Shown one piece after another: positions 35,295 through 43,365 of a stretch of 64,000 nt of DNA. The DNA comes from Shinella lacus (GTDB lineage Bacteria; Pseudomonadota; Alphaproteobacteria; Rhizobiales; Rhizobiaceae). Both the position numbers and the translations under genes were made by a program. Location of the stretch: NCBI RefSeq assembly GCF_010994755.1, contig NZ_WHSB02000014.1:1-64000 (forward strand), written 5' to 3'. The notes beneath the pieces are model-generated. The model saw only the letters and a program-made list of their open reading frames with translations, was not told the DNA's origin and searched no databases. Numbering within the stretch: the stretch's first letter is position 1; each line of letters begins with the position of its first letter.

Positions 35295-35750
35295 ATGAAT
35301 ATTATCTCCAAAATTGCCTTAGGCGCCGTAGGCTGCATAGCGGCCATGACGTCCGTGTCTCCTTTCTACGCCGCCTCCATTGGTCCCCACCGGTTGGAGA
35401 TTGGATCGGACGTGGAGCCGGTTCAGTATACGAAAAAGAGACCACAGCGATGGGACAGACATGACAATCGTCGCGGCGACAACTGGCGCGCGGAAAGGCG
35501 GGATTGGAATGGGCATCGCGGTTATCGCGACCGCCGCGCAGGCTACCGCCGCAACAGCGCTGGCTTCTGATACCCGCTGGCTGCCTTTGGCGCCGGCGCG
35601 ATCATCAGCGGGGCCATTAGCAGCCAACAATGGTACAGCGCTGGGTCGCACGCTCAATGGTGCGCCAACCGTTACAGGACGTATCGCGCGTACGACAACA
35701 CATGTATCCCCTATGCGAGCGTGAGGGCGAAATGCGTGTCGCCGTACTAG
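35295..35750 (+). pseudogene. BA14K family protein interrupted by TGA in place of a Trp codon
   Basis: ATG 35295 (behind AAGGAGTTGCCATA) opens a secreted protein: signal peptide MNIISKIALGAVGCIAAMTS, an Arg/Asp-rich low-complexity region, then GYRRNSAGF and a TGA at 35568-35570. The same frame continues [17 protein letters not shown], then the BA14K motif [20 protein letters not shown] and CVSPY to TAG at 35748. Homologues read [14 protein letters not shown], so one G-to-A change (TGG to TGA) breaks the gene. The frame and a strong terminator downstream are preserved, so the loss is recent or the codon is read through. BA14K proteins are exported lectin-like/immunoreactive proteins in Brucella and rhizobia. 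Confidence 0.85.
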
Positions 35751-35778
35751 CAGTCAGGTAAGCTAACGGGACGTTCGA

Positions 35779-35804
35779 GGGCCGCGGTATTCTGCGGCCC
35801 TTTT
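35779..35804 (+). terminator. Rho-independent terminator after the BA14K gene
   Basis: GGGCCGC (35779-35785) and GCGGCCC (35794-35800) form a stem with an 8-base loop followed by TTTT. It lies 28 bases after the end of the BA14K frame. Confidence 0.75.
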
Positions 35805-35909
35805 GATTCCGGGCGCCTTGCCCTACTGGGGCTGAGAAAAACGGGCACTGCCGCGCATTTCCTGCGCCTCCAGACCCGGGCGGTTCCCACACTCCTGGGA
35901 TCAAGCATG

Positions 35910-35934
35910 GGAACCTACGTTCGAGATCTTCGTT
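35910..35934 (+). promoter_or_regulatory. EcfG/RpoE2-type promoter for the PepSY-like gene at 35964
   Basis: GGAAC (35910-35914), 18 bases, TT (35933-35934) within TCGTT, a full consensus match. The ATG is 29 bases past the TT. Confidence 0.7.
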
Positions 35935-35963
35935 TCGCCTCCGTTATTGAAACGGAGATCATT

Positions 35964-36230
35964 ATGAGAAGTTTGATATTCGGTATGGGTATCGCCGCCC
36001 TCTGTGCGTGGCCAGCACAGGCCCAGCAGCAGGCCGAAAAATCCTCTCCGCAGGCGGGGAAAAAACCGTCGGAAATTTTATCGCTTATCGAAGCAAGGCC
36101 CGACTTTGCGCGCCTCGACGAAATGTCGTGGAGCGACCGCGGGTATTATGAGATCCAGTACCGCACAAGCGACAAGGCCCGTGTTGAAATCAATATCGAC
36201 GCTGGTGGAAACCCAGTGGACCAAGAATAG
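35964..36230 (+). CDS. Small secreted PepSY-like protein
   Basis: 88 residues from ATG 35964 behind CGGAGATCATT. A signal peptide (MRSLIFGMGIAALCAWPAQA, cut likely after AQA) precedes a short domain with ILSLIEARPDFARLDEMSW and YYEIQYRTSDKARVEINIDA, then GNPVDQE. The pattern matches the PepSY-type propeptide domain seen in small exported rhizobial proteins. It would be periplasmic. The function is unknown; general stress control is suggested by the promoter. Confidence 0.8.
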   Translation: MRSLIFGMGIAALCAWPAQAQQQAEKSSPQAGKKPSEILSLIEARPDFARLDEMSWSDRGYYEIQYRTSDKARVEINIDAGGNPVDQE

Positions 36231-36620
36231 GCTGCCCCTCTCGAGGAACACGTGCCAAATTCGCGATTAGCCTATGCGACCTGGCAAAACCGTTCGAACG
36301 AGCGTCTTTTGCAGCACGAATGTCGATTGGGGCACCTTCATGCAGAATGCGGTCCCTTTTAGTTACCGCGAAAGCTGAACCCGACTGCCGCCAATGCACT
36401 CGAGGCGCTTTGCATTGGCGAGCATGTTGAGAGCGCTGACAATCTATTCCTGCTTGTAACCCGTGGCAACCAGGTTGGCCGACCAAGTGGAGGTCGACGA
36501 TGTTCTTGGCTGTGCATTCGACCGCGACCAGTTCGACGAGCACGGCGTCTTTGCAGGGTCGATTGGGTGTTGGCATTATTTATCTTTCATCGCTCGGACA
36601 GGAAATCGGGCCACCGGTCT
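36231..36620. other. Stretch without a recognisable gene
   Basis: About 390 bases. A minus-strand open frame crosses it but has a composition unlike a real protein and no start signal. No repeat or terminator was found. Confidence 0.4.
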
Positions 36621-36848
36621 ATGAAGCAAGCGACGCCGACACAGTTGGGCGAATTTCTCACTCCCCTTGAAGAGTTCGACGCCGTGTACGCTGAAAGCGA
36701 CGCGATCTCCCGGAGCGTCTGGGCCAATTACACAGTCGTGGCGGTTGATGACAAGGATGAAACACGAGATTGCGGCACGAATCGGGAGCTTTATCGGTCA
36801 CGCGAACTCGCTGTGCTTCGGATCGATGCACTCGACGACAACCGTTAG
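36621..36848 (+). CDS. Doubtful small hypothetical protein
   Basis: 75 residues (MKQATPTQLGEFLTPLEEFD, then AVYAESDAISRSVWANYTVV and ending RIDALDDNR). It has plausible amino-acid composition but a poor ribosome site and no motif I recognise. It could be a fragment of a larger gene. The following 250 bases hold nothing recognisable. Confidence 0.3.
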   Translation: MKQATPTQLGEFLTPLEEFDAVYAESDAISRSVWANYTVVAVDDKDETRDCGTNRELYRSRELAVLRIDALDDNR

Positions 36849-37105
36849 GCCGAGACTTTTGCTGAGCGCCAGATGGTTTGATGACCGACTGGTCCGGAGC
36901 GAAACAGACATGCGTTATGACCATTCGATTGGGCGTCTGCAGGCCCGACCGCCGACATCAACGCTTCAGTGATCCAAATACCCACTTTAGCGCTAAGATA
37001 TGCTGACCGTACATAGCCTCCTGTGGGCTCGTCTTAGCGTTCGCCGTATTCCGCCCGACGCTGAAGTTGAGCATGGAAACTGGCGGTCGCCAGGTCGCAT
37101 TGATT

Positions 37106-37768
37106 TTACCGACACTGACGCCGGGGGCCCCCGTCGAACGGCTGGTATGAATTATCTTCAGGGCGGTAAGACCTATAGCGCTTGCTGCACCTGTAGACAT
37201 GGCTGTCCAAGTCCGCGACGATTTCTGTCACAACCGTGTCGCCAAGCGCACGGCGTGCGCTCGAAAGCACCTCGTCGGCGGCTCCATTTTCCTCAAGAGG
37301 CATTTCGCTATCAATTGCAATGTAGGGAGAAACACAAAGCCTGCGTTTACCGTGGTAGGGTTGATAGGTGCCATCGTCGACTCGGTAGGAATTATACCTC
37401 GACACGCACCATTGCACATGTTCGCGCGGCAAGGTCATGGCACGTTGGTTGTCCTGTTGGTCGATCGAGCCAGAAACCAGCGCGTCCGAATCGTCATTCG
37501 ATAAAACTTCTCGTTCAACGCTCTCGATGTCGGGGCTGATCGATCCGGTGTGCAAAACAGATTCCTGGCGAGCAGCATCTCGCTCCAGCTGTTGCTCGTT
37601 GCGCGTGACGACGGTGGGCTCTGTGGTCCACAAATCCGATATTTCGGAAGTTTCTGAAATCGAAGCCTGTTCAGGTGTTGATAGATAGAAAACGGAACCG
37701 AGCACCCCGACTGTAAATGTAAAAATTGAAAGCAGAAGGCCCGCGATTAGGGCCGCCAACGTTTTCAT
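37106..37768 (-). CDS. BA14K family protein with two BA14K repeats
   Basis: 220 residues. An N-terminal membrane anchor or signal (LAALIAGLLLSIFTFTVGVL) is followed by a variable linker and two copies of the BA14K motif: HVQWCVSRYNSYRVDDGTYQ-PY near 117-137 and HVYRCSKRYRSYRPEDNSYQ-PF near 189-210. Each copy has the W/RC...RY.SY..DD/ED..YQP signature. Most family members have one copy. It should be in the periplasm or anchored in the inner membrane. The ATG at 37768 has TGGAGGTGCAATT before it. Confidence 0.85.
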   Translation of the reverse strand: MKTLAALIAGLLLSIFTFTVGVLGSVFYLSTPEQASISETSEISDLWTTEPTVVTRNEQQLERDAARQESVLHTGSISPDIESVEREVLSNDDSDALVSGSIDQQDNQRAMTLPREHVQWCVSRYNSYRVDDGTYQPYHGKRRLCVSPYIAIDSEMPLEENGAADEVLSSARRALGDTVVTEIVADLDSHVYRCSKRYRSYRPEDNSYQPFDGGPRRQCR

Positions 37769-37813
37769 AATTGCACCTCCATGGAGCGCCCGGCGTAGTT
37801 CGCGTTTGGCGGC

Positions 37814-37888
37814 TTAGCGCAGGCCGAGAAATGAAAGAACTAAAAGGACGACGACGATGAGGCCAACAATGTAAATGATGCGATTCAT
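37814..37888 (-). CDS. Very small hydrophobic membrane protein
   Basis: 24 residues (MNRIIYIVGLIVVVLLVLSF-LGLR), essentially one membrane helix with a basic end. The ATG at 37888 follows CGGAG at a good distance. Proteins of this size and sequence type occur repeatedly in rhizobia, so I consider it real. It is too short for most gene finders. Confidence 0.65.
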   Translation of the reverse strand: MNRIIYIVGLIVVVLLVLSFLGLR

Positions 37889-37928
37889 GACTGTTCTCCG
37901 ATTTTTGAGTATTATCCAGACTACGATG

Positions 37929-37958
37929 GCAGGCGGCTCCAGAGCCGCCTGCTTTTTT
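37929..37958 (+). terminator. Strong hairpin with T run
   Basis: GCAGGCGGCT and AGCCGCCTGC (stem 37929-37952) around a 4-base loop, followed by TTTTTT on the plus strand. The genes on both sides are on the minus strand, so the T run is on the unexpected side; on the minus strand the hairpin still follows the 37962 gene but without a U tract. Confidence 0.6.
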
Positions 37959-37961
37959 AAG

Positions 37962-38555
37962 CTAGCGGCGATATCGTAGCCGCTCTTTTTCGATCTCCGC
38001 CGGGCCATAGGGGTCGAGACTGTCGTCAAAGCGCGACCAGCCTTGCTCAGAATAGGCCGCGCGGCGCGCCGTCGGATCGACCCAGTTATTTTGGCGAAGG
38101 ATGGCCTCAGCTTCCGCGTATGCGCTCTCGTCCACGCGCGCTGTCACCAGCGTTCCACCGCGGCGAACACCTTCCGCATAGACATGTGCGTGTTCTGCCG
38201 GCACGCCAGATTCCGTAAGGGCCCCGATAAGGCCACCGGCGGCACCGCCAGCCACAGCTCCCGCAACAGCACCTGCAGCCGTTGTCGCCAACCACCCTGC
38301 AGCAACGACGGGACCGACGCCGGGGATGGCCATAATTCCGAGGCCGGTTAGCAAGCCGCCAACGCCGCCTACGGCCGCGCCGATTCCGGCGCCGGTGCCC
38401 GCACCTTCCGCGGCATTGTTGTCATTGCCATGTCGCTTGTCGGCATTGTTGGAAACAATGCTGATATCTTTGGACGGCACGCCTCGTGCCTCAAGGGCGC
38501 TGACGGCGGCGCTTGCATCCGAATACTCGTCGAACAGTCCGGTAACGGTTTTCAT
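37962..38555 (-). CDS. General stress protein 17M-like membrane protein
   Basis: 197 residues. The N-terminus (TVTGLFDEYSDASAAVSALE, RGVPSKDISIVSNN) is the domain found in the Bacillus general stress protein 17M family. A long glycine-zipper/hydrophobic region follows (about 52-115) and then LTESGVPAEHAHVYAEGVRR with GGTLVTARVDE, a second half of the same fold. The centre could insert in a membrane. It lies 24 bases after the PepSY-like gene on the same strand and probably shares its stress promoter. The molecular function is unknown. Confidence 0.85.
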   Translation of the reverse strand: MKTVTGLFDEYSDASAAVSALEARGVPSKDISIVSNNADKRHGNDNNAAEGAGTGAGIGAAVGGVGGLLTGLGIMAIPGVGPVVAAGWLATTAAGAVAGAVAGGAAGGLIGALTESGVPAEHAHVYAEGVRRGGTLVTARVDESAYAEAEAILRQNNWVDPTARRAAYSEQGWSRFDDSLDPYGPAEIEKERLRYRR

Positions 38556-38579
38556 TGGAAATCTCCTGAATCGTGAAGG

Positions 38580-38897
38580 TTATTTGGCGACGATGTTGCC
38601 CTGATAGTCGAGCGCGACGGCCACAGCCTTACCGTCCTTCATCGCCTTGCCTTGCCAGACACCCTTGTCATCGAGCGTCAGGCCGGTGACATCCGCATAT
38701 CCTGCTTCGCTTATGCGTTCCTTCGCCTGGTCCTCGGTGAAGCTATTGGCACCCTCGACCGGCGCGGTCGCATTCTTGGTATCTGGTGTAGCAACCGCCG
38801 GGGTGTCGCCTTCCGTCGTCGTCGTGGTGGACGTCTGAGCAAAGGCGCCAAAGGTCGACGCACCGACAAGCGCTGCGGCTAGGAAAAGTTTTTTCAT
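38580..38897 (-). CDS. Secreted PepSY-like protein, first gene of a stress operon
   Basis: 105 residues. Signal peptide MKKLFLAAALVGASTFGAFA with cut after FAQ, a Thr-rich linker (TSTTTTTEGDT), then a PepSY-like domain: NSFTEDQAKERISEAGYADV, then TGLTLDDKGVWQGKAMKDG and VALDYQGNIVAK. It is exported to the periplasm. The GGAAC-type promoter 41 bases upstream and the 17M-like gene downstream suggest an envelope stress operon. Confidence 0.85.
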   Translation of the reverse strand: MKKLFLAAALVGASTFGAFAQTSTTTTTEGDTPAVATPDTKNATAPVEGANSFTEDQAKERISEAGYADVTGLTLDDKGVWQGKAMKDGKAVAVALDYQGNIVAK

Positions 38898-38937
38898 GGT
38901 AACGTCCTCATTTCGAACGGTTATGTCGCGCTGTAAA

Positions 38938-38962
38938 AATGACGGGCCGAAAAAATAGTTCC
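38938..38962 (-). promoter_or_regulatory. EcfG/RpoE2-type promoter for the PepSY/17M operon
   Basis: Minus strand: GGAAC (38962-38958), 18 bases, TT (38939-38938). The start codon is at 38897. It faces away from the next element at 39019-39043. Confidence 0.65.
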
Positions 38963-39018
38963 GGTCTGGCGCGCGGATCAGACCTTTGTCCCTATCGGAT
39001 CGGCATTGGTCCTACGAC

Positions 39019-39043
39019 GGAACCTTCCTCACTCAAACCGCTT
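39019..39043 (+). promoter_or_regulatory. EcfG/RpoE2-type promoter for the DUF1236 gene at 39075
   Basis: GGAAC (39019-39023), 18 bases, TT (39042-39043). The ATG is 31 bases further on. With 38938-38962 it forms a divergent stress promoter pair. Confidence 0.6.
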
Positions 39044-39074
39044 CCTTTGCCGTCCAACCTAAAGGAGTGGAACA

Positions 39075-39482
39075 ATGAAACTCAACCTTCTTGCATCGGC
39101 TGCTATCGCGGCCGCTCTCTTCACATCGCCGGTGATGGCCGATGACGATAATGATGGCGCCGTCACCGGTGCTGCCGGTGGCGCGGTAACTGGTGCAGTC
39201 GTCGGTGGTCCGGTAGGCGCCGTGGTCGGTGGTGTTGTCGGCGCTATAGCAGGCACTGCGCTTGACCCGCCGCCGCGCAAGGTGGTTACCTATGTCGAGC
39301 AGCAACCTATCCCATCCGAGACGATCGTCGTCGAGGAAGTGGTGGAAGTCGGCAAGCCCTTGCCCAAGACCGTGGTGCTGACTCCGATCCCCGAAGACCC
39401 GACCTACGCTTACGCTGTGGTAAACAAGCAGAGGGTCATCGTCGATCCCAGCACTTACACGGTGGTGCAGGTACTCAACTGA
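39075..39482 (+). CDS. Secreted DUF1236 protein with glycine zipper
   Basis: 135 residues from ATG 39075 behind AAAGGAGTGGAACA. Signal peptide MKLNLLASAAIAAALFTSPV, cut near VMA. A glycine-zipper segment (GAAGGAVTGAVVGGPVGAVV) is followed by the DUF1236 module: KPLPKTVVLTPIPEDPTYAY, VVNKQRVIVDPSTYTVVQVL. This family is common in rhizobia, where several members are stress-induced. It is probably periplasmic or outer-membrane associated. Confidence 0.85.
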   Translation: MKLNLLASAAIAAALFTSPVMADDDNDGAVTGAAGGAVTGAVVGGPVGAVVGGVVGAIAGTALDPPPRKVVTYVEQQPIPSETIVVEEVVEVGKPLPKTVVLTPIPEDPTYAYAVVNKQRVIVDPSTYTVVQVLN

Positions 39483-39489
39483 CGCAACT

Positions 39490-39519
39490 CCGCCTGCCAT
39501 CCTTACCGACGGCAGGCGG
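39490..39519. terminator. Hairpin after the DUF1236 gene
   Basis: CCGCCTGCC (39490-39498) pairs with GGCAGGCGG (39511-39519) just after the stop codon. No T run follows. It lies directly before the promoter of the kinase gene. Confidence 0.45.
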
Positions 39520-39529
39520 TCCCCCACAT

Positions 39530-39554
39530 GGAACTAACCCCTCGTTTGCTCGTT
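39530..39554 (+). promoter_or_regulatory. EcfG/RpoE2-type promoter for the NarL-type kinase/regulator pair
   Basis: GGAAC (39530-39534), 18 bases, TT (39553-39554) within CTCGTT, a full consensus match. The likely GTG start is about 50 bases beyond. Confidence 0.65.
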
Positions 39555-39605
39555 TGTCGGATCATCTTTGGGTAGTGTGTTGTATGGAGGCGAAGGGAAC
39601 AGAAG

Positions 39606-41054
39606 GTGCTAACGCGCGTGAACGCATCGGATCCCGCGTGTACAGGATCGGAACGACCGACCTCCCATTATTCTTTTTGGGGGCGTCAAACCCTCGCCCG
39701 GCAGTTCTTCATCGCCGGCAGCGCATTCTCCCTGGCGGCGATGGCCCTTGTCGGGTTATTCGTGACACAGCTTATCGAGCAGACTGTTACTCGCAATGCC
39801 GCCTCTGCCACAGCTCTATATGTCGATAGCATAATTGCTCCTCTCCTCCCTGATATGGCGAGCAACGATATTCTCGATGAGACGAGTAGCCGCGCCCTTG
39901 ATGAAACCCTTGCGCAAGGTCCGTTGGGCGAGCGGCTAAAAGCATTTCGTCTATGGGCTCGTGACGGCCGGATCCTGTATTCGAGTGACCCGTCTCAAAT
40001 CGGAGGACAGTTTACGCCAAGTGAGGATTTGAAAAAGGCATTCGGCGGAGAGCTTGTTGCCGAGTTCGACGAACTCGACGATATCGAAAGTGCGGCCGAG
40101 CGGGAGTCTGGCCTTCCGCTGCTCGAGATCTATAGCCCGCTTCTGCAACCATGGTCCGGTGAAGTTGTTGCTGTCACGGAATTTTACGAAGTTGCACAGG
40201 GTTTGAAGGCGGATCTGTCCGTGGCCCGATGGCAGAGTTGGAGCGCGGTGGCGACTGTCACGCTTGCGTTCTTTCTCTCGCTGTCAGCAATCGTTTTCCG
40301 AGGAAGCAGGACAATCGACCACCAAAGTAGGGAGCTTCAGTCTCGCGTTTCGGAACTCACACAGCTTCTCAGCCAAAATGACGCTTTGAAGTCTCGAATT
40401 CAGCGCGCAGCCGCTGCGACAACTGCCCTGAACGAAAGCTATCTTCGCAATCTCGGAGCAGACCTCCACGACGGTCCGGCGCAACTGGTCGCCTTCGCCG
40501 CTTTGCGTGTCGATAGCGGTCTGTTGACTGATCCCACCACTTCCACGGAACGCCGGGAGAAAGAAGTCAGTGTCATCAAGACCAGTCTTGATGAGGCTAT
40601 GACTGAGATACGCACGATATGCAGCGGACTGGTGCTGCCGCATATCGAATCAATCAGTCTCGAAGAGATGTTGGCAGAGTTGCTAAACAGCTATGGCGCG
40701 CGCACCGGCACGGCAGTCGAACTACACAATCGTGCTATAGTCTCGATTTTGCCGATAGCGGCAAAAATCTGCATTTATCGTTTCATTCAGGAAGCTCTCA
40801 ACAACGGTTACAAACACGCTGCCGGGGTCGGCCAGTGGATCGCCATAGCGCCCTATGGTGATGGGATCGAGGTCCAAGTCGGCGACGCAGGGCCTGGGCT
40901 CTTACGTCAGAGCTCAGGTGGTAGCAGCATCGGTTTGGCCGGAATGAGAGACCGAGTTGAAAGCCTAGGTGGTGCATTCAGCGTAGCGACTGCCCCCGCT
41001 GGCACAATAGTGACAATGAGATTGCCGCTCCACGACATGGAGACATCGACATGA
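39606..41054 (+). CDS. Membrane sensor histidine kinase, NarL/DegS (HisKA_3) type
   Basis: 482 residues from GTG 39606 (GTG 39618 is an alternative). A membrane helix (IAGSAFSLAAMALVGLFVTQ), a periplasmic loop of about 170 residues, and a second helix (SAVATVTLAFFLSLSAIVF) precede a coiled coil and the HisKA_3 box with His288 in LGADLHDGPAQLVAFAAL. The ATPase has FIQEALNNGYKHA and GIGLAGMRDRVESLGG. It is the partner of the LuxR-type regulator, whose start overlaps by four bases (ATGA). The pair has a general-stress-type promoter. Confidence 0.93.
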   Translation: MLTRVNASDPACTGSERPTSHYSFWGRQTLARQFFIAGSAFSLAAMALVGLFVTQLIEQTVTRNAASATALYVDSIIAPLLPDMASNDILDETSSRALDETLAQGPLGERLKAFRLWARDGRILYSSDPSQIGGQFTPSEDLKKAFGGELVAEFDELDDIESAAERESGLPLLEIYSPLLQPWSGEVVAVTEFYEVAQGLKADLSVARWQSWSAVATVTLAFFLSLSAIVFRGSRTIDHQSRELQSRVSELTQLLSQNDALKSRIQRAAAATTALNESYLRNLGADLHDGPAQLVAFAALRVDSGLLTDPTTSTERREKEVSVIKTSLDEAMTEIRTICSGLVLPHIESISLEEMLAELLNSYGARTGTAVELHNRAIVSILPIAAKICIYRFIQEALNNGYKHAAGVGQWIAIAPYGDGIEVQVGDAGPGLLRQSSGGSSIGLAGMRDRVESLGGAFSVATAPAGTIVTMRLPLHDMETST

Positions 41055-41710
41055 ATACCATCCGCGTTGCGGTCGTTGACGACCACCCCATCTTCCGGGA
41101 GGGGGTAGCGAGTTGCTTAATCGAGATTGGTGGTTACGACATCGTCGGTAAAGGCGGAAGTTGTGACGATGCCCTGGCGATCGCACAACAGGTTGATCCC
41201 GACGTCATGCTGTTAGATATCTCGATGCCGGGAGGTGGCCTCAATGCTGTGGCCTCAATCCTGGATCGGCGACCGGCGCAAAAAATCATCATGCTAACCG
41301 TATCGGAATCTCATTCAGATATCGCAACGGCCTTGAAGCTGGGAGCCAAGGGCTACGTGCTTAAAGGTGTCGGATCTCGAATGCTCTCGGAAATCTTGCG
41401 CGCTGTACAGGGCGGCGAGATGTACCTGTCGCCAACCCTATCCGCGCGGATGATCGCAGGTTTGTCGCACACAGCGGCCTCTGCAGGACCAGTAGGGATT
41501 GGGGAACTGACGGAGCGCGAGCACGCCGTTCTGCGCCTTGTCTCAGCGGGGTTGAGCAATAAAAGAATTGCGCGCGATCTCGACCTTCATGAGAAGACGA
41601 TTAAACATCATTTGACGCGTATATTCACTAAATTGAACGTCAGCAACCGGACCGAGGCGGCGATGGCCTTCCGGGATGCAGGTGAAACGCACCGGCCATC
41701 CGCTGGTTAG
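41051..41710 (+). CDS. NarL/LuxR-family response regulator
   Basis: 219 residues. The receiver domain has VAVVDDHPIFREGV, phospho-acceptor Asp in DVMLLDISMPGG and Lys in GYVLKGV. The LuxR-type helix-turn-helix covers about 150-210: LTEREHAVLRLVSAGLSNKR, DLDLHEKTIKHHLTRIFTKL and NVSNRTEAA. It binds DNA when phosphorylated by the kinase encoded just upstream. Targets are unknown but the surrounding envelope genes are candidates. The 3' end overlaps the convergent 41707 gene by four bases. Confidence 0.94.
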   Translation: MNTIRVAVVDDHPIFREGVASCLIEIGGYDIVGKGGSCDDALAIAQQVDPDVMLLDISMPGGGLNAVASILDRRPAQKIIMLTVSESHSDIATALKLGAKGYVLKGVGSRMLSEILRAVQGGEMYLSPTLSARMIAGLSHTAASAGPVGIGELTEREHAVLRLVSAGLSNKRIARDLDLHEKTIKHHLTRIFTKLNVSNRTEAAMAFRDAGETHRPSAG

Positions 41711-42153
41711 GGCATGATCGTCTTGAGCCAAAGCCGCATACGGTCCTGCGCGGTTGCCCTTCGGTTGACAATTGTTCGACCTCTCGGATCTTTCATGATG
41801 AAGCGGCCTTTGACGACCTGCTCCTGGTAGCCATTACGATAGCGAACGGCAACGGAATTGGGCGTGACTTCCTTCTTGGTTACGGAGGCAGCGCGACCCT
41901 TTGCTTTGCCATTGGAGCCATTTGGCCCCTTGCCTTTGCCGTCGGACTCGCCCTTGCCGCCTTTGCTATCAGATCCCCCCTTGTCGCCCCCGCCGCCGCC
42001 ATTTCCGCCGCCGTTCTTCGCATCCGCGCTGGCAAGCGTGATGGAGGGGACGCTTGCCTTCCACCTGACATGAACGGGTACTGCAGCGACCGCCAAGGCG
42101 ATGCTGATCGTTAACACGGCGGTTGCGGGTTTGTAGGGCTTCATCATACTCAT
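41707..42153 (-). CDS. Secreted low-complexity hypothetical protein
   Basis: 148 residues, starting at 42153 or at the nearby ATG for MMKPYK. An N-terminal signal-like helix (AVLTISIALAVAAVPVHV) is followed by a Gly/Lys/Ser/Asp-rich region (about 47-85, GGGNGGGGGDKGGSD) and a C-terminal module (VAVRYRNGYQEQVVKGRFIM, GRTIVNRRAT). Rhizobial homologues of the C-terminal part exist as I recall, without a known role. It is likely exported. It is convergent with the response regulator gene. Confidence 0.75.
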   Translation of the reverse strand: MSMMKPYKPATAVLTISIALAVAAVPVHVRWKASVPSITLASADAKNGGGNGGGGGDKGGSDSKGGKGESDGKGKGPNGSNGKAKGRAASVTKKEVTPNSVAVRYRNGYQEQVVKGRFIMKDPRGRTIVNRRATAQDRMRLWLKTIMP

Positions 42154-42298
42154 CCTGCGTTCTTGCCGATGAAACGCGCAAGAACATTATACGTTCATTC
42201 ATGTGGCTGAAGTTGGGACTGATGTCGGAATGACCGGTCCATTGGTCCAGTCTGGGAAAGCCTTTAGTCCTGTCCTCTTCGGCAGAAGCCTCATCCCT

Positions 42299-42323
42299 GG
42301 AACACCGCCAGCGGTCTTCCGTT
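42299..42323 (+). promoter_or_regulatory. EcfG/RpoE2-type promoter for the DUF1236 gene at 42380
   Basis: GGAAC (42299-42303), 18 bases, TT (42322-42323) within CCGTT, a full consensus match. The ATG is 56 bases beyond. Confidence 0.7.
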
Positions 42324-42379
42324 GACGGCTCCGTGTGCATTCTAAGCGCGCAGAGCAACAATCGGAAGGAATGAGCCTC

Positions 42380-43117
42380 ATGAATATCGTCTCGAGAAAA
42401 GCGATCGCTGCTGTCCTGCTGGGCAGCACTGCCTTCATGGGTGGAATGGCCATCGCACAGGACCAATCCGTAGATGGCGCCGGCACGTCGCAGAACGGTG
42501 CAAAGGTGATTCTCCCCCAGGACGGAGCGTCCGGCGAGGTGGACACAAGGGCCGGCGCGAACACGTCGGTGGAGGGAAGTGAAGTTGGCGCCGATGCTGC
42601 TGCGTCAAAGAAGCTCGAAAACGGTTCTGTAGCCGAAAGTTCTGCGCAGTCCGAGAGCAGCGGCAGCAACTCCGAGACAGCCAGATCGGCGGGTAGCGGC
42701 GTGGACGAAGACAATGCGAAGTCCCCACAGCTTGACGCCAATGGGCAACCCTCGACGGCCGCAACTGTCGAAAAAGATGCTAAAGCTTCGGCTGACGCGC
42801 CAGCCACCGAGCAATCCAATGAGGCCGCGACAAGCGAGCCGTCGAACGAAATCACGGCGAGCATCGATATTACGACCGAGCAGCGCACAGAGATTCGCAA
42901 CGTGATCGTCAAGACCAAGGCGGAGCCCGTCGATCTCGATATCGAGGTCAATGTCGGCGTCATCGTTCCCAGGACGGTCGAGCTTCGGCCGTTGCCGTCC
43001 CGCATCATCGAAATCGTACCGGCCTACCGCAGCTACGAATATTTCGTGCTGGCCGATGGCCGCATCATCATCGTCGAACCTGGCACTTTGGAGGTGGTTT
43101 ACGTTATCGCCGCGTGA
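42380..43117 (+). CDS. Large secreted DUF1236 protein
   Basis: 245 residues from ATG 42380 (ATG 42371 has poor spacing from AAGGA). Signal peptide MNIVSRKAIAAVLLGSTAFM, cut near AIA. A long Ser/Ala/Glu/Asn-rich disordered region (about 25-155) precedes two DUF1236-like stretches: TTEQRTEIRNVIVKTKAEPV, then VELRPLPSRIIEIVPAYRSY and EYFVLADGRIIIVEPGTLEV. It is exported, likely periplasmic. Longer than most relatives because of the linker. Confidence 0.85.
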   Translation: MNIVSRKAIAAVLLGSTAFMGGMAIAQDQSVDGAGTSQNGAKVILPQDGASGEVDTRAGANTSVEGSEVGADAAASKKLENGSVAESSAQSESSGSNSETARSAGSGVDEDNAKSPQLDANGQPSTAATVEKDAKASADAPATEQSNEAATSEPSNEITASIDITTEQRTEIRNVIVKTKAEPVDLDIEVNVGVIVPRTVELRPLPSRIIEIVPAYRSYEYFVLADGRIIIVEPGTLEVVYVIAA

Positions 43118-43138
43118 TCGACGAGTTGAGACCCTTGA

Positions 43139-43164
43139 GAAGGGGCGAGCATCACCGCCCCTTC
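43139..43164 (+). terminator. Terminator-like hairpin after the DUF1236 gene
   Basis: GAAGGGGCG (43139-43147) and CGCCCCTTC (43156-43164) form a perfect 9-bp stem with an 8-base loop, 22 bases after the stop codon. The T run is weak. Confidence 0.55.
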
Positions 43165-43188
43165 GTACTTCCGAAAAGGAACTAAATT

Positions 43189-43365
43189 ATGACGAAACGC
43201 GCGTTCGATAAGTCGGCCGATCAAGAGTTCAGCGTAGGCCTTCCCGTAGGAATTATTGTCTTCTGCATGCTTGGAATTTCCGCCTATCTTGCTGTTATGG
43301 GTGTGGAGATCCCGCCGCCTTCAACGAAGGTGTATCTGGCCTCGGACGTTAAAGGAAACCCGTGA
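43189..43365 (+). CDS. Small single-helix membrane protein
   Basis: 58 residues (MTKRAFDKSADQEFSVGLPV, then the helix GIIVFCMLGISAYLAVMGV and EIPPPSTKVYLASDVKGNP). A good site, AAAAGGAAC, precedes the ATG at 43189. The stop overlaps the next ATG as TGATG, which implies coupled translation. I do not recognise the family. Confidence 0.65.
   Translation: MTKRAFDKSADQEFSVGLPVGIIVFCMLGISAYLAVMGVEIPPPSTKVYLASDVKGNP

Noticed and set aside
36190-36576. Minus-strand open frame of 128 codons
   Set aside because: No start signal, no motif, and it overlaps the end of the PepSY-like gene. Not a recognisable transposase or other gene.
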